A stretch of DNA of 64,000 bases from Reclinomonas americana ATCC 50394 (GCA_048213135.1 PS015009.1:868001-932000), one strand, 5' to 3'. Shown: positions 50,994 to 59,741, counted from the first letter of the stretch. Numbers and translations are program-made. The notes: generated from the letters alone by a model not told the origin.

Positions 50994-51902
50994 TCAGTGC
51001 CGGTTCAGCAGAATCTCCGCCCTTGCATTCTTCGTTATTTCCTGCGGGTTGCGGGCCGCGTTCAGGGGCTTACTGTCGCTCATGTTTTCAAGCGCGTCAA
51101 TGCGGGAAACACTGATCTGGCGGGAATAGAGGTACGATTTTACCACGTCGGCCCGCTCCTGCGCCAGCCTGCTGCACATGGCATGGCTTCCTTCTTCCTT
51201 GTGTGCGTGCCCGCTGATGCTGAGCGTAAAGGAAGGGTTATTTTTCAGGATGCTGATCACGCTGTCGAGTACTTTATAGGTAGAACTGATAAGGGACGAA
51301 CCTCCTTTATCAAAAGGAACTACAACCGTATTGGTGTCGGGGCAGCCCCGTTGCGCCGCATAACCATAAACATCCGGACATTTGTCTTCTTCATCCGGTA
51401 CGCCATCCAGGTCCCTGTCGGCTATAACAGGGGGCGGAGGTGGCATCGGGTAAATGATGACGATCTCGGCCCGGCAGTTCAGCGCATTGCCTTCAGCGTC
51501 AATACCGCGTGAGTAAGGCCGAGAAGCGCCAAACCCTTGTACAGCCTTGATCCTGGCCAGGTCAATACCCCGGCCCAGTATATAATCCTTTACAAAAATG
51601 GCCCGGTTCAGCGACAGGTACTTGAGTATGGTATCGTTGCCTTCGTTCATATGGGCATAGCCGTCGATGGAAAGCGTGGCCTCCGGGTTTTTCTTCAATA
51701 TATTCACCACACTGTCCATCACCTCATTGGTGTACGCCTGGTATAAAGCTGATTGTTTATACTCGAAACGAACAATGATGGTATCTGAACGGGTGGGGGG
51801 AGCAGGCAATAGCCGGGTACTGCTGCCGGCAAATGTTGCGGAGCCATACCATATGGAAAAGAGAACAAGGACGAACCTTAGAATCATACGCACAGTAGAC
51901 AT
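50994..51902 (-). CDS. Protein with two OmpA-like domains and a calcium-binding spacer
   Basis: A 302-residue secreted protein (signal FVLVLFSIWYGSATFAGS). Two OmpA C-terminal-like domains (residues about 40-150 and 185-302) each carry the sequence pattern L-x-I-x-G-Y/H-A-H (TLSIDGYAHMNEGND, TLSISGHAHKEEGSH) and end in RAEI. Between them lies a thrombospondin type 3-like segment (DRDLDGVPDEEDKCPD), a known Ca2+-binding spacer. It is likely anchored to peptidoglycan. The start may be the sixth codon. It follows purH on the minus strand, about 135 bp upstream. Confidence 0.88.
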   Translation of the reverse strand: MSTVRMILRFVLVLFSIWYGSATFAGSSTRLLPAPPTRSDTIIVRFEYKQSALYQAYTNEVMDSVVNILKKNPEATLSIDGYAHMNEGNDTILKYLSLNRAIFVKDYILGRGIDLARIKAVQGFGASRPYSRGIDAEGNALNCRAEIVIIYPMPPPPPVIADRDLDGVPDEEDKCPDVYGYAAQRGCPDTNTVVVPFDKGGSSLISSTYKVLDSVISILKNNPSFTLSISGHAHKEEGSHAMCSRLAQERADVVKSYLYSRQISVSRIDALENMSDSKPLNAARNPQEITKNARAEILLNRH

Positions 51903-51965
51903 TTATGATGACAAAGGTAATTCTTCCGGAATAACCTGCTGAAAATGGCTTGTATTAATAATTGA

Positions 51966-54068
51966 TTACCAGTCTTTGTATTCCCATGCTCCCTGTTCAT
52001 AGACATCATAAAAAGATAATTGCAGTGACTTGGCCTGCTGCTGCCATTTGCCGGTACTCCGTTTACTGTTGGAGGCATCTGCAACAATCAGGCCACAGTG
52101 GAACACAGCAGCGAGCTGATCAAGCCGCAGCCGCGGGTTACCCGAAATGATGACAACATCGATAGTAATGCGCTCCGCTGGCGGCCGCCAGGGCAGTAAG
52201 GTATCGAGCAATAATATTCTTTTACCTGCAAAAGAATAAAACCGGCCATACCGATACAGGGAAGGCAGGCCTTCACCCGAGGCCTTTGCCTGCAGATCAA
52301 TACGGGCGGGGCGGAGGTGGAACTGCTGCAGCAGTCCTTCCTGCTGCAGCAAAGTATCGCCCCGGAAATAATACCTGTTCCCTTCAACAAAATCAACAGC
52401 CCGGTAACGCGGCACCTGGTAAACAATCAGTTTCCGCTGGCGGGCGGTTTGCCAGCGGTACACCGCATGAGCAGCGCAGAAACCGGCGAAGAAGAACAGG
52501 CTAACGGTTATCCATTTCTTTTTCTTCTGTAGAACCGCTGCAGACAAACTGATGACCGATGCGTACAGCAACAGGGTGCTGACAGGCGTGGCTGGTATAT
52601 TATCCCAGACAGAAAAAGACAGCTGATTCAGCCATTGTACAAACCTGTTCATACCCTGCGTTAGCAAGGAGCAAAACCATCCGACCGGACCTGCCAATGC
52701 AGGTGACCAGGCGAGCAGCAGCAGGAGTATTTCGGCATAAAGAATAAAACCCGACAGCGGTACCACCAGCAGGTTACTGAACAGGAACAGATTAGGGAAT
52801 TGGTGAAAATACCAGATGCATACCGGGAAGGTGAATATTTGCGCCGACAATGATACCGCCGTAAGTTCCCATATTTTCCGAAGCCATTTGTTGGGTACAT
52901 ACAAAAGGTGAAGCACCGGCTGCTGGAAAAGTAATATTCCCAGTACAGCAAGGTAAGAAAGACGGAAGCCTACATCCCACAGGTAGAAGGGGTCATAACA
53001 AAGCAGGATAAACGCTGAAGCCGCCAGCGCGTTATAAACCGGGGCCCGTTTCATCAGCAGCTTACCTGTTCCTATACAGGTGAACATAACGGCAGCCCTT
53101 AATACAGATGCCGAGGCGCCGGTGAGTAAGGCGAACAGCCAGAGTACCACCAGGGCAAGCAGCAGCTGTAACCATTTTGCCCGTTTAATATAAGGCAGTT
53201 TTTTGAACACCGCCAGCAGCAGTATATAGATCAGGCCCAGGTGCATACCCGAAACGGCGATCACGTGTACCACGCCGGTGTTACTGTAAGCTTGTACCAG
53301 GTCTTTGTCAAGGTCCTGCGTATATCCGATCAGCAGGGCTTCCGCAATTCCCAGTTCATCTTTGGAACTGGTCATGAACCTGCGCAGTATGTTCAGTACC
53401 CCGTCGCGTGCTTTGTATATGCCGCCACGGAAATTACTGCCGTGCAGGCTGTCCAGTAAAATATAGTTATCCTGCCTGAGGAATACCGTATGGTGAAGGC
53501 CATGAAAAGCACTGTACTGTTGATAATCGAATGCCCCGGGGTTACCTGAATTCCTGATGGGCTGAAGTGCGGCGTTGAGCAACAGCCTGTCGCCATACCT
53601 GGTATGCGCCGTTGCGGAGTCTTTAGCGATATAAGCCAGTACCCGTCCGCAACAGGGAATAAGTTGCCCATTGCGTACCAGTGCAATCGTATTCATTTCC
53701 GACTTAAACGAGCGGTTTTTTGCCAGTGGTGGTTCTGCCACTTCAGCCAGTATCCTGTCGCCCGGCTGGTACAGGTGCCCGATCCAGCGGGTATGATTCC
53801 GGATATCCTTTTGCTGTACCAGCAGCAAGCCCATTCCTGCAATTAATATTTGTATAACCACTCCCTGCAACCGGCGCCAGCGGTACCTGTACACAACCGG
53901 CAACAGGCCCGATAACAACAGCAGGAGCAGGCAGGGCACAATAACAATAACCACTACAGGTAAGGGTTGCGGCGCATACCACTGCAGCAGTATCCCGGTA
54001 ATAAGCGGCAGCAGGAGTCTTATAAAGGGAGCTTCTTTCCACCAGGGCAAGGATGATTGAACGGGCAT
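51966..54068 (-). CDS. comEC: ComEC/Rec2-like DNA uptake channel protein
   Basis: A 700-residue membrane protein. N-terminal DUF4131-type region (FIRLLLPLITGILLQWYAPQ), then the competence domain with about eight helices (VHVIAVSGMHLGLIYILLLA, LLTGASASVLRAAVMFTCIG, FRLSYLAVLGILLF). The C-terminal metallo-beta-lactamase part is short and lacks H-x-H-x-D-H, so only the fold remains. ComEC transports single-stranded DNA across the inner membrane. The neighbours are unrelated and no other competence genes are in the window. Confidence 0.9.
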   Translation of the reverse strand: MPVQSSLPWWKEAPFIRLLLPLITGILLQWYAPQPLPVVVIVIVPCLLLLLLSGLLPVVYRYRWRRLQGVVIQILIAGMGLLLVQQKDIRNHTRWIGHLYQPGDRILAEVAEPPLAKNRSFKSEMNTIALVRNGQLIPCCGRVLAYIAKDSATAHTRYGDRLLLNAALQPIRNSGNPGAFDYQQYSAFHGLHHTVFLRQDNYILLDSLHGSNFRGGIYKARDGVLNILRRFMTSSKDELGIAEALLIGYTQDLDKDLVQAYSNTGVVHVIAVSGMHLGLIYILLLAVFKKLPYIKRAKWLQLLLALVVLWLFALLTGASASVLRAAVMFTCIGTGKLLMKRAPVYNALAASAFILLCYDPFYLWDVGFRLSYLAVLGILLFQQPVLHLLYVPNKWLRKIWELTAVSLSAQIFTFPVCIWYFHQFPNLFLFSNLLVVPLSGFILYAEILLLLLAWSPALAGPVGWFCSLLTQGMNRFVQWLNQLSFSVWDNIPATPVSTLLLYASVISLSAAVLQKKKKWITVSLFFFAGFCAAHAVYRWQTARQRKLIVYQVPRYRAVDFVEGNRYYFRGDTLLQQEGLLQQFHLRPARIDLQAKASGEGLPSLYRYGRFYSFAGKRILLLDTLLPWRPPAERITIDVVIISGNPRLRLDQLAAVFHCGLIVADASNSKRSTGKWQQQAKSLQLSFYDVYEQGAWEYKDW

Positions 54069-54236
54069 GATTAAAAGTATCCCAGCCGGCTTCTTTCACC
54101 AAGGTGAAAAAACATTGTTTACCCGTTTTATTCTTTTACCAGTTGATTAGTTATATAAGGAAACCTGTGCCTGGTTTGGTGATTCCGCGGGCCGGTTCGT
54201 TCCTGTTTGGAGATAACAAAAAAAATTAAAGGGATT

Positions 54237-54262
54237 GCAACCCTTTATACTGGGCATTCGTC
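54237..54262 (+). promoter_or_regulatory. ECF-like promoter motif without a downstream gene
   Basis: GCAACC (54237-54242), 16 bp, CGTC (54259-54262), preceded by the palindrome AAAGGGATTGCAACCCTTT. The pair matches the general ECF pattern AAC-N16-CGT. It reads rightwards into a region with no ATG before the hairpin at 54371. Confidence 0.5.
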
Positions 54263-54370
54263 TTATATATAGAGCGTGTTTGTTTCACTTTCTCTTGGTA
54301 AAGATCAGAAATACACACCGAAGATATTATAAATAGTGGTTTAGGATTAGGTTCCTAGGTTTTTCAAAGG

Positions 54371-54417
54371 ACGAATAAAACGGCCAGCTGTTTCTACTGC
54401 AGGCCCATTTTATTCGT
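54371..54417. terminator. Hairpin downstream of the 54.5-kb operon
   Basis: ACGAATAAAA and TTTTATTCGT pair perfectly, with an inner GGCC/GGCC pair and a loop of about 16 bases. It lies 39 bp beyond the stop codon of the minus-strand operon and could also end a plus-strand transcript. T-runs are weak on both sides. Confidence 0.55.
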
Positions 54418-54455
54418 TATTACTTTCAGGGAAACCACTAAAAAATCAGGAAAAT

Positions 54456-55118
54456 TTATTGGAATTTGCGTGTAATCCGCGCCGGTATCTTGAAGATATT
54501 GGGGCTTATTTTATCCCGGCTTACGGAAGTTGCCTGGTACAGGATGCCCGATGATTTGTAAGTATATTCATACTGCATCACCATTCCGGGGATACAGGCA
54601 AAAACGGGTTCATAGTCTTCGGGCAGCCGGGGCAGGTCGCTGGTATAATACAACGTGATCTCGCTCCCGTCTTTACAAATGATGGTGGCTTTTTTGCAGT
54701 TAAAACCCAGCACCTCCAGTGAGTCATTGGAAAAAGTGCAGGCAGCATCAGCATATTTATCGTTGAATTTCGTCCACCCGGTTTTGCTGAAATTTCGTTT
54801 ATAGGTATCCTTACCTGATTCTTTCACCAGTGTGGCAAACCTGTCCCCTTCTTTTGTTCCGCTGAAAAAAATACTCTCCATCCTCATCAGGCTTACCATC
54901 CGTATCCTTGCTTTTCCATTTTGCAGGAATATGGTTTTACTGCCGCCGTCATACGCGTCTGCAGCGGCTACATTTTTTTTGCCACTAGTCACTTTTATGG
55001 TATAAGATATGGTTACAGGTGCAATTCCTTCACGGCTTTCGGAAGGATTTTGTGTATAGGCCGGCGAAACCGCTACTGCAAGCAGGGAAAGCAGGGTGGT
55101 CAGTAGGTGTGTATACAT
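54456..55118 (-). CDS. Secreted hypothetical protein (DUF4412/GLPGLI-like)
   Basis: A 220-residue protein with a signal peptide (LLTTLLSLLAVAVSPAYTQN). It begins VTISYTIKVTSGKKNVAAAD and has KTIFLQNGKARIRMVSLMRM, then CTFSNDSLEVLGFNCKKATI. A strand pair, a K-A-R-I-R segment and a conserved G-F-N-C-K-K-A is the pattern of periplasmic GLPGLI/DUF4412-like proteins, where the cysteine-lysine step resembles 'GYKCKKA'. It is the third gene of the ECF operon, 16 bp after the anti-sigma-like gene, so probably its output. Confidence 0.7.
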   Translation of the reverse strand: MYTHLLTTLLSLLAVAVSPAYTQNPSESREGIAPVTISYTIKVTSGKKNVAAADAYDGGSKTIFLQNGKARIRMVSLMRMESIFFSGTKEGDRFATLVKESGKDTYKRNFSKTGWTKFNDKYADAACTFSNDSLEVLGFNCKKATIICKDGSEITLYYTSDLPRLPEDYEPVFACIPGMVMQYEYTYKSSGILYQATSVSRDKISPNIFKIPARITRKFQ

Positions 55119-55134
55119 TTACAATAGTGATTGA

Positions 55135-55980
55135 TCAATTATCCTTCTCTCCCGCTACAAAACGGGTGAGATCAATAATATCAAGGGGGTTGTGGTTATT
55201 ACCCGGTTTATCAAAATAAGTCGCGTCGGCTTTTTTCCACTTTTCCAGCTTACGCTTTGCTTTTTTCGCTTTAAAGGTAGGTTTATTCTTCTTGTTGGTG
55301 CGGTACATTGTTTTCATGAACTGCAGCATTTTTTCAGAGACCGCAGTGGAACTGTACTGGTCAACATCCACGATCAGCTGCCGGGATTCATCTTTGAAAT
55401 AAGGTTCCATGGCGCTGTACCGGCAATTGAGCACGCTGTACAAGAGGTCATTGTCTACCCAGCTAAAAGATTCTCCTGATCCTGAGAGGCGGGGAGCCTG
55501 TGAAGCGGAATAAACCGGAGCTGTAACACGGTAAGTTTTTTTCTCTGCCACCAGGATCCGGGCATTGGAATCGGTTGCAATGGCCGGTATGTTAACAGGT
55601 ACCAGTGGTGATTGGGAAGAGGGTTTTGCAGCGGGGGACAGGGCTGCTGTTTCGGTCGCTTTTATGGCCGGGGTATTCCAGGCCAGGCGGTAAATCGCCC
55701 ATGCGGCGAAGAAGAAAAATAATACAGCAGCTAAAGCACCCAGCCTGTAGAATAAGGTCCTGATATTATTCGGATTTCCTTTAACGGATTTGCTGATGGT
55801 AATATAATGACTCTCCTGCGGGGCTATTTCGTATTCCCCCAGTTCCTTAAGTTTCAGGTCCAACGCATCCCTGTTCATTTCTTCCCGTGCGGCATCTTGT
55901 ATGCGGCCAAAGAGAGATTCAGGAGGTTGTTGTTCATGATCTTTAAGCTGGCTCAATATGTCCCTGATTTGATCAGCCAT
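55135..55980 (-). CDS. Membrane anti-sigma factor-like protein
   Basis: A 281-residue protein. Cytoplasmic helical N-terminus (ILSQLKDHEQQPPESLFGRI, a pattern found in sigma partner proteins), one membrane helix (LGALAAVLFFFFAAWAIYRL, residues about 82-101) and a periplasmic part with a basic segment (KAKKAKRKLEKWKKADATYF). Its ATG shares one base with the stop codon of the sigma gene, which indicates coupled translation. It is inferred to restrain that sigma factor. Confidence 0.8.
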   Translation of the reverse strand: MADQIRDILSQLKDHEQQPPESLFGRIQDAAREEMNRDALDLKLKELGEYEIAPQESHYITISKSVKGNPNNIRTLFYRLGALAAVLFFFFAAWAIYRLAWNTPAIKATETAALSPAAKPSSQSPLVPVNIPAIATDSNARILVAEKKTYRVTAPVYSASQAPRLSGSGESFSWVDNDLLYSVLNCRYSAMEPYFKDESRQLIVDVDQYSSTAVSEKMLQFMKTMYRTNKKNKPTFKAKKAKRKLEKWKKADATYFDKPGNNHNPLDIIDLTRFVAGEKDN

Positions 55981-56561
55981 TATATATTCCCCATTATTTC
56001 TTTTAACTTATGTTTTGCCCTTGACAGTTGTGATTTGCTTGTACCCTCACTGATCTGCAACAGGTCAGAAATCTCTTTGTGGCTATAACCCTCTACCAGG
56101 TAGAGATTGATGATAACCCTGTGACCTACCGGAATCTGCTGTATAGCCTTCAGTAATTCGTTATTGGTCAGCTTGGCATTGATGTGGCCATCTGTAACAG
56201 GATGTAAGGCCGGTTGATTTTCCACATCAACTGCAACCAGCAGGCCATTATTCCGGCGCTTCAGGTAATCGAGGCAGGTATTAATAAAAATACGCCGCAT
56301 CCATCCGTCAAAAGTTCCATGACCCTGGTAGGTCCGGAGTCCTTTGAACACCTTGATATAGGCATCCTGGAATACATCGTCGGCATCTGAATTGCTGCCT
56401 AAATACCTTTTACAAAGGCTGTACATTCTACCCGCATACAACTCATACAATTGCCTGAACGCTTTATCGTCTCCGGATATTGCACTTTCTATTAAGACGT
56501 CTAAGTCAGGCTCTGCGTTGCGTAATGAGGGTGTATTTTTAATTTCTTCGTCAGACTTCAT
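55980..56561 (-). CDS. ECF-type RNA polymerase sigma factor
   Basis: A 193-residue sigma factor. Region 2: AFRQLYELYAGRMYSLCKRY, DADDVFQDAYIKVFKGLRTY and GWMRRIFINTCLDYLKRRN. Region 4: YLVEGYSHKEISDLLQISEG, then TSKSQLSRAKHKLKEIM. It heads a minus-strand operon (sigma, anti-sigma, secreted protein). Its signal is unknown. No ECF-like motif points into it from upstream; a similar motif nearby points away. Confidence 0.94.
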   Translation of the reverse strand: MKSDEEIKNTPSLRNAEPDLDVLIESAISGDDKAFRQLYELYAGRMYSLCKRYLGSNSDADDVFQDAYIKVFKGLRTYQGHGTFDGWMRRIFINTCLDYLKRRNNGLLVAVDVENQPALHPVTDGHINAKLTNNELLKAIQQIPVGHRVIINLYLVEGYSHKEISDLLQISEGTSKSQLSRAKHKLKEIMGNI

Positions 56562-57058
56562 GCGCTACAAATGTGTAAGTAATTCGGGCTAAATATAAAA
56601 TACCCTGTAAAAATAAAAAAGTGAGTTTTATTGCAACCTTTTTATGTTTCAGTCGTCCAGCAAAAAAGGTTCTGAAAAAAAAAAGGATGGTAAAGGAGAA
56701 AATAACGTTCCGATAATACATTTTTCCCAGAAAAAAACCGGGATATTACGCTTAATACCAATACTTTTCGCCGGAATTTACATCCATTATCTAAACCCAA
56801 ACTGAAAACAATGATCAAAATTTATTTTCCGATAACCTGCCGCGTATTTTCTTATCCCGGGCCCCGGAATAGGCTGAACCCGGCCCCTTTGCCGGGATAG
56901 CCAAACTCCCATCGCCAGTTCTTTACGCTGCCGCCCCCACCCAAACGGGCGGAAACTGTATCCTGCATACCCATAACGCACCTTCGTCTTTTATCGTATA
57001 ACCTGCCGCCAGTCCAAACCCGATTATTTTATGAACCTTATTTACAAGACTGCAGATT
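56562..57058. other. Long divergent intergenic region
   Basis: 497 bp without an accepted gene. It holds a second ECF-like motif, GCAACC (56633-56638), 15 bp, CGTCC, pointing right. Short frames follow (MVKEKITFR at 56697; a 29-codon frame at about 56811), neither convincing. The right half has GC-rich inverted words such as CCCGGGCCCCGG and CCCGGCCCC. The histidine kinase gene begins at its right end. Confidence 0.5.
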
Positions 57059-57787
57059 ATGATCATAGAAGAAAAAAATATTGTTGAAACATTTATTATT
57101 GTCCTGTTCATCGCCATCCTCCTCGCCTGGTTCGCCATAACCCACAGGCAAAAAGGGCAACGGGTGCAGCTTCGCACCTGGAAGGACGCGGAGATCAGGA
57201 TACTGGAAGCGGAGAGAAGACGTATAGCCGCCGACCTGCACGACAGCATCGGGCCGGCACTTTCCGCTGTAAGACTGAAACTAGAATGTATAGAAGGGCT
57301 CCGGCAGGGAGAAGCGGAACTGCTTGAATCGGCAAAACAACACCTGCAACTGATATTAACAGAGCTGAGGGAGATCGCCAATAATCTTGTTCCCGGTGTG
57401 CTGCTTAAGAAAACTATTGAAGAAGCCATTGAGGATTTTATCGATACCATACCCCAGGGAGAAAGGGGTATCCGGTTCGAGAGTAATAATATGCCGAGGC
57501 TGGACCCCGTCAGGTCTACCCATATCTACCGCATCCTGCAGGAGATCATGCACAATACCATTAAACATGCCCGCGCCACTTCGCTTCATATCCGGATGGC
57601 AGGACAGGGCAGCCGGCTTTCTATCAACACGGCAGACAACGGGATGGGTTTTCACTATGACCCCGCGGCAGGCAATGGCTCGGGACTCAGCAACCTGCAC
57701 AACCGTGTTCAGCTCCTGAACGGCAGCATCCGAATTGAATCGAACCCTGGAAACGGAACCAGGATCTTTATTGACATACCCGTATAA
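57059..57787 (+). CDS. NarX/DesK-type sensor histidine kinase
   Basis: A 242-residue kinase with one N-terminal membrane helix (VETFIIVLFIAILLAWFAIT), a HisKA_3 dimerisation segment with the phospho-accepting histidine in RRRIAADLHDSIGPALSAVR, and a HATPase domain (IYRILQEIMHNTIKHARA with N-box, NTADNGMGFHYD, GSGLSNLHNRVQLLNGSI). There is no periplasmic sensor domain, so it senses through its membrane part or a partner. Paired with the response regulator 1 bp downstream. Confidence 0.93.
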   Translation: MIIEEKNIVETFIIVLFIAILLAWFAITHRQKGQRVQLRTWKDAEIRILEAERRRIAADLHDSIGPALSAVRLKLECIEGLRQGEAELLESAKQHLQLILTELREIANNLVPGVLLKKTIEEAIEDFIDTIPQGERGIRFESNNMPRLDPVRSTHIYRILQEIMHNTIKHARATSLHIRMAGQGSRLSINTADNGMGFHYDPAAGNGSGLSNLHNRVQLLNGSIRIESNPGNGTRIFIDIPV

Positions 57788-57788
57788 A

Positions 57789-58475
57789 ATGACAGTTATA
57801 CATACTAACTATGCTCCCATACGCATCATCATCGCGGATGATCACGAATTGCTCAGGGATGCTTACCGCAATGTGATCAGGAAAGAAGCGGGCATGGAAC
57901 TGGTGGCCGATGCCGTTAATGGCGAACAACTGGTGCAACTCGTGGGCCGCCATCTTCCCGATATCGTCATCACTGACATTATGATGCCGGTGAAAAGCGG
58001 CGTGGAAGCCACCCGCATCATTACACGCGACTACCCGCAGGTAAGCGTGATCGCGTTTTCCTTTTTTCATCATGATCATTTCATCATCGACATGTTACAG
58101 GCAGGCGTTAAAGGATACCTCAGTAAAAGCGCCACCAAAAAAGAGATTGTGGAAGCCATCATCACCGTTCATCACAACCAGTCTTACTTCTGCAATCTTA
58201 CCAGCACAAGGGTGAATAAACTGATCGCCCAGAAAAACATTACACCCAATTACCTTACGGCCAGGGAAATATTCTCGGATAATGAAAGGGAAGTGATCAC
58301 ACTGATCTGTAAGGAATATTCAAATAAGGATATATCCGCCGCGCTCAGCCTGAGTGTACGGACAATTGAAGGCTACCGGGAACGTATACTTGAAAAGACC
58401 AACTCAAAGAATGTGGCCGGCATCATTTTATATGCTGTGCGGAATAACCTGTATATACCGGGCGACGATGAATAA
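57789..58475 (+). CDS. NarL/FixJ-type response regulator
   Basis: A 228-residue protein. Receiver domain with the acidic pair in IIIADDHELL, phospho-accepting Asp in DIVITDIMMPVKSG and the lysine in YLSKSATKKEI. The LuxR-type HTH has EREVITLICKEYSNKDISAA, then LSLSVRTIEGYRERILEK. I start at MTVIHTNYAPIRIII, which lies just after the kinase stop codon. The cognate kinase is the gene before it. Confidence 0.94.
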   Translation: MTVIHTNYAPIRIIIADDHELLRDAYRNVIRKEAGMELVADAVNGEQLVQLVGRHLPDIVITDIMMPVKSGVEATRIITRDYPQVSVIAFSFFHHDHFIIDMLQAGVKGYLSKSATKKEIVEAIITVHHNQSYFCNLTSTRVNKLIAQKNITPNYLTAREIFSDNEREVITLICKEYSNKDISAALSLSVRTIEGYRERILEKTNSKNVAGIILYAVRNNLYIPGDDE

Positions 58476-58487
58476 CCGTTATCCAGC

Positions 58488-58883
58488 CTATGCCTGGCGG
58501 CCGCTCGCTTTATCTCTCAGGTTATTGTATTCTTCCAGCAACTTCCTGAATTCTTCCAGTTGCGACATATACAATTTCAGGTAGAAATCACGCTGGCGGG
58601 TGGCTTCTTCTTTTGTTCTGGGCTCGGTCAGGTAATTAACATCGGTTTCCTTGATCCCATAATCCTCCACTTCAGGAATATCCTGGGAAAAGTCGTAACC
58701 CAATACCCTGCCATAGCGTTTGAGTATACCTACAGACAGGTCTTCCCTGCGGGTATGGTTGTAAAATGTATTCCGGGAGGCATAATGCATGCGCTCAACG
58801 ATGGTCTCAACGGTCAGGCCCGACTCTTCGGCAGCCTTTTTTAAAACCTGGCCCCTGTGTACGGTATTTTCTTTCGCATTCAC
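58488..58883 (-). CDS. Small HTH regulator, GTG start
   Basis: A 131-residue protein. No ATG lies near the start; the frame is open from a stop at about 58944, with TTG and GTG candidates. I prefer GTG at 58883 (reading MNAKENTVHRGQVLKKAAEE), since this places the HTH (RGQVLKKAAEESGLTVETIV, then ERMHYASRNTFYNHTRRED) where this family usually has it. The rest is helical with a charged C-terminus (LYMSQLEEFRKLLEEYNNLR). It ends 12 bp beyond the response regulator, convergently. A phased TTGTA repeat lies just upstream and may be its own operator. Confidence 0.7.
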   Translation of the reverse strand: MNAKENTVHRGQVLKKAAEESGLTVETIVERMHYASRNTFYNHTRREDLSVGILKRYGRVLGYDFSQDIPEVEDYGIKETDVNYLTEPRTKEEATRQRDFYLKLYMSQLEEFRKLLEEYNNLRDKASGRQA

Positions 58884-58905
58884 TACTGTAAAGAAACCAT
58901 CAGTG

Positions 58906-58985
58906 TTGTACAAGTAAATGAACCCATAAAGTCCATATTTTTATATTTTTTGTACTTTTTTGTATTTTATTGTACAATTTTGTTA
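58906..58985. promoter_or_regulatory. Phased TTGTA repeat, candidate operator
   Basis: TTGTAC, TTGTAT, TTGTAC and TTGTTA begin at 58950, 58960, 58970 and 58980, exactly 10 bp apart. Another TTGTACAA palindrome lies at 58906-58913. A helical-turn spacing puts all copies on one face of the DNA. Confidence 0.55.
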
Positions 58986-59073
58986 ATTTTATATCCCTCT
59001 CCCGGTACACTCCAGCCTGTGCCGTTTCCTCCTTCACTGGCAAAATATTTAATAGTTAAACCCCGTAACCCTT

Positions 59074-59301
59074 ATGTACACCTTATCGCCGCTTGCGGCT
59101 TCTGTACTGCGGTATGATGCCCTGCTTCAACGCTATGCCCGTTTCCTTACCCGCGACGAATCCTGTTGCGCTGTTCTTGTAAAGGATGTTTTTGAAACCT
59201 GGTACGAGTTGTACCCAATCCCGGAACATCCGCATACCCGGAAGATACTGCAGCAACTCACCCTGGGATTCTGCAACAGTTACCGCCATCATAACGGCTG
59301 A
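59074..59301 (+). CDS. Small sigma-70 region 2-like protein
   Basis: A 75-residue protein. The segment VLRYDALLQRYARFLTRDES, then AVLVKDVFETWYELYP is reminiscent of the sigma region 2 pattern (L-Y-x-x-Y-x-x-L-x-x-F followed by D-x-V-x-D-V-F-x-x-W). There is no region 4. It could be a shortened relative of an ECF sigma factor or an unrelated helical protein. Its place in a run of small regulator-like genes supports a regulatory role, but no more can be said. Confidence 0.55.
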   Translation: MYTLSPLAASVLRYDALLQRYARFLTRDESCCAVLVKDVFETWYELYPIPEHPHTRKILQQLTLGFCNSYRHHNG

Positions 59302-59411
59302 CGGGTTATTGTCAGTCCGGCGTCATGTTCCTCTTCTCGAAAATGGTTTTCCCTTACGCGTTGGTGCGGGAGCAAAACTTATGGCAAGTTTGTTCTTACA
59401 ATTTTCAACTT

Positions 59412-59741
59412 ATGAGCTGCGAATACCAGTCCCTTTACTATGGCGATGACGGATACGTGGTACGATGCCGGAAATGCGGTTATTACCAGGTAGCCTTTAT
59501 CAGCACCATGCTCACTTTAACAGTTGCCGACTTTCATGCCCTCCGCGAACTGGTAAAACAAAAATGCCATGAGGCGGATGTTTCTTTCGCTGAACACAGC
59601 AAATCGGTGGTGCTGCAAACACCATCACAACAGGTTTGCCTGTTACTGACAAGAAAAGAAGCACTGAATTTTTGTGACATACTGGAAGAGGCTGATACGG
59701 AAGCCAGGACGCAATCGCTACTTGGCCTGTTCAATGCCTGA
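59412..59741 (+). CDS. Small cysteine-containing protein (DUF6686-like)
   Basis: A 109-residue protein starting at MSCEYQSLYYGDDGYVVRCR. A C-x2-C pair lies in VRCRKCGYYQVAF, then a strand (ISTMLTLTVADFHALRELVK) typical of small Bacteroidota 'zinc ribbon then helix' proteins of the DUF6686 kind. The C-terminus has LLLTRKEALNFCDILEEADT. The cysteines could hold a metal ion. It lies about 110 bp after the sigma-like gene and is probably in the same transcript. Function unknown. Confidence 0.6.
   Translation: MSCEYQSLYYGDDGYVVRCRKCGYYQVAFISTMLTLTVADFHALRELVKQKCHEADVSFAEHSKSVVLQTPSQQVCLLLTRKEALNFCDILEEADTEARTQSLLGLFNA

Larger units (their letters stand above)
54069..54455. other. Intergenic stretch holding an ECF-like promoter and a hairpin
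   Basis: 387 bp between the start of comEC and the end of the secreted hypothetical gene. It holds the ECF-like promoter motif at 54237-54262 and the 10-bp stem hairpin at 54371-54417. No open frame of note lies between them on the plus strand, which makes a small RNA possible. Confidence 0.5.
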
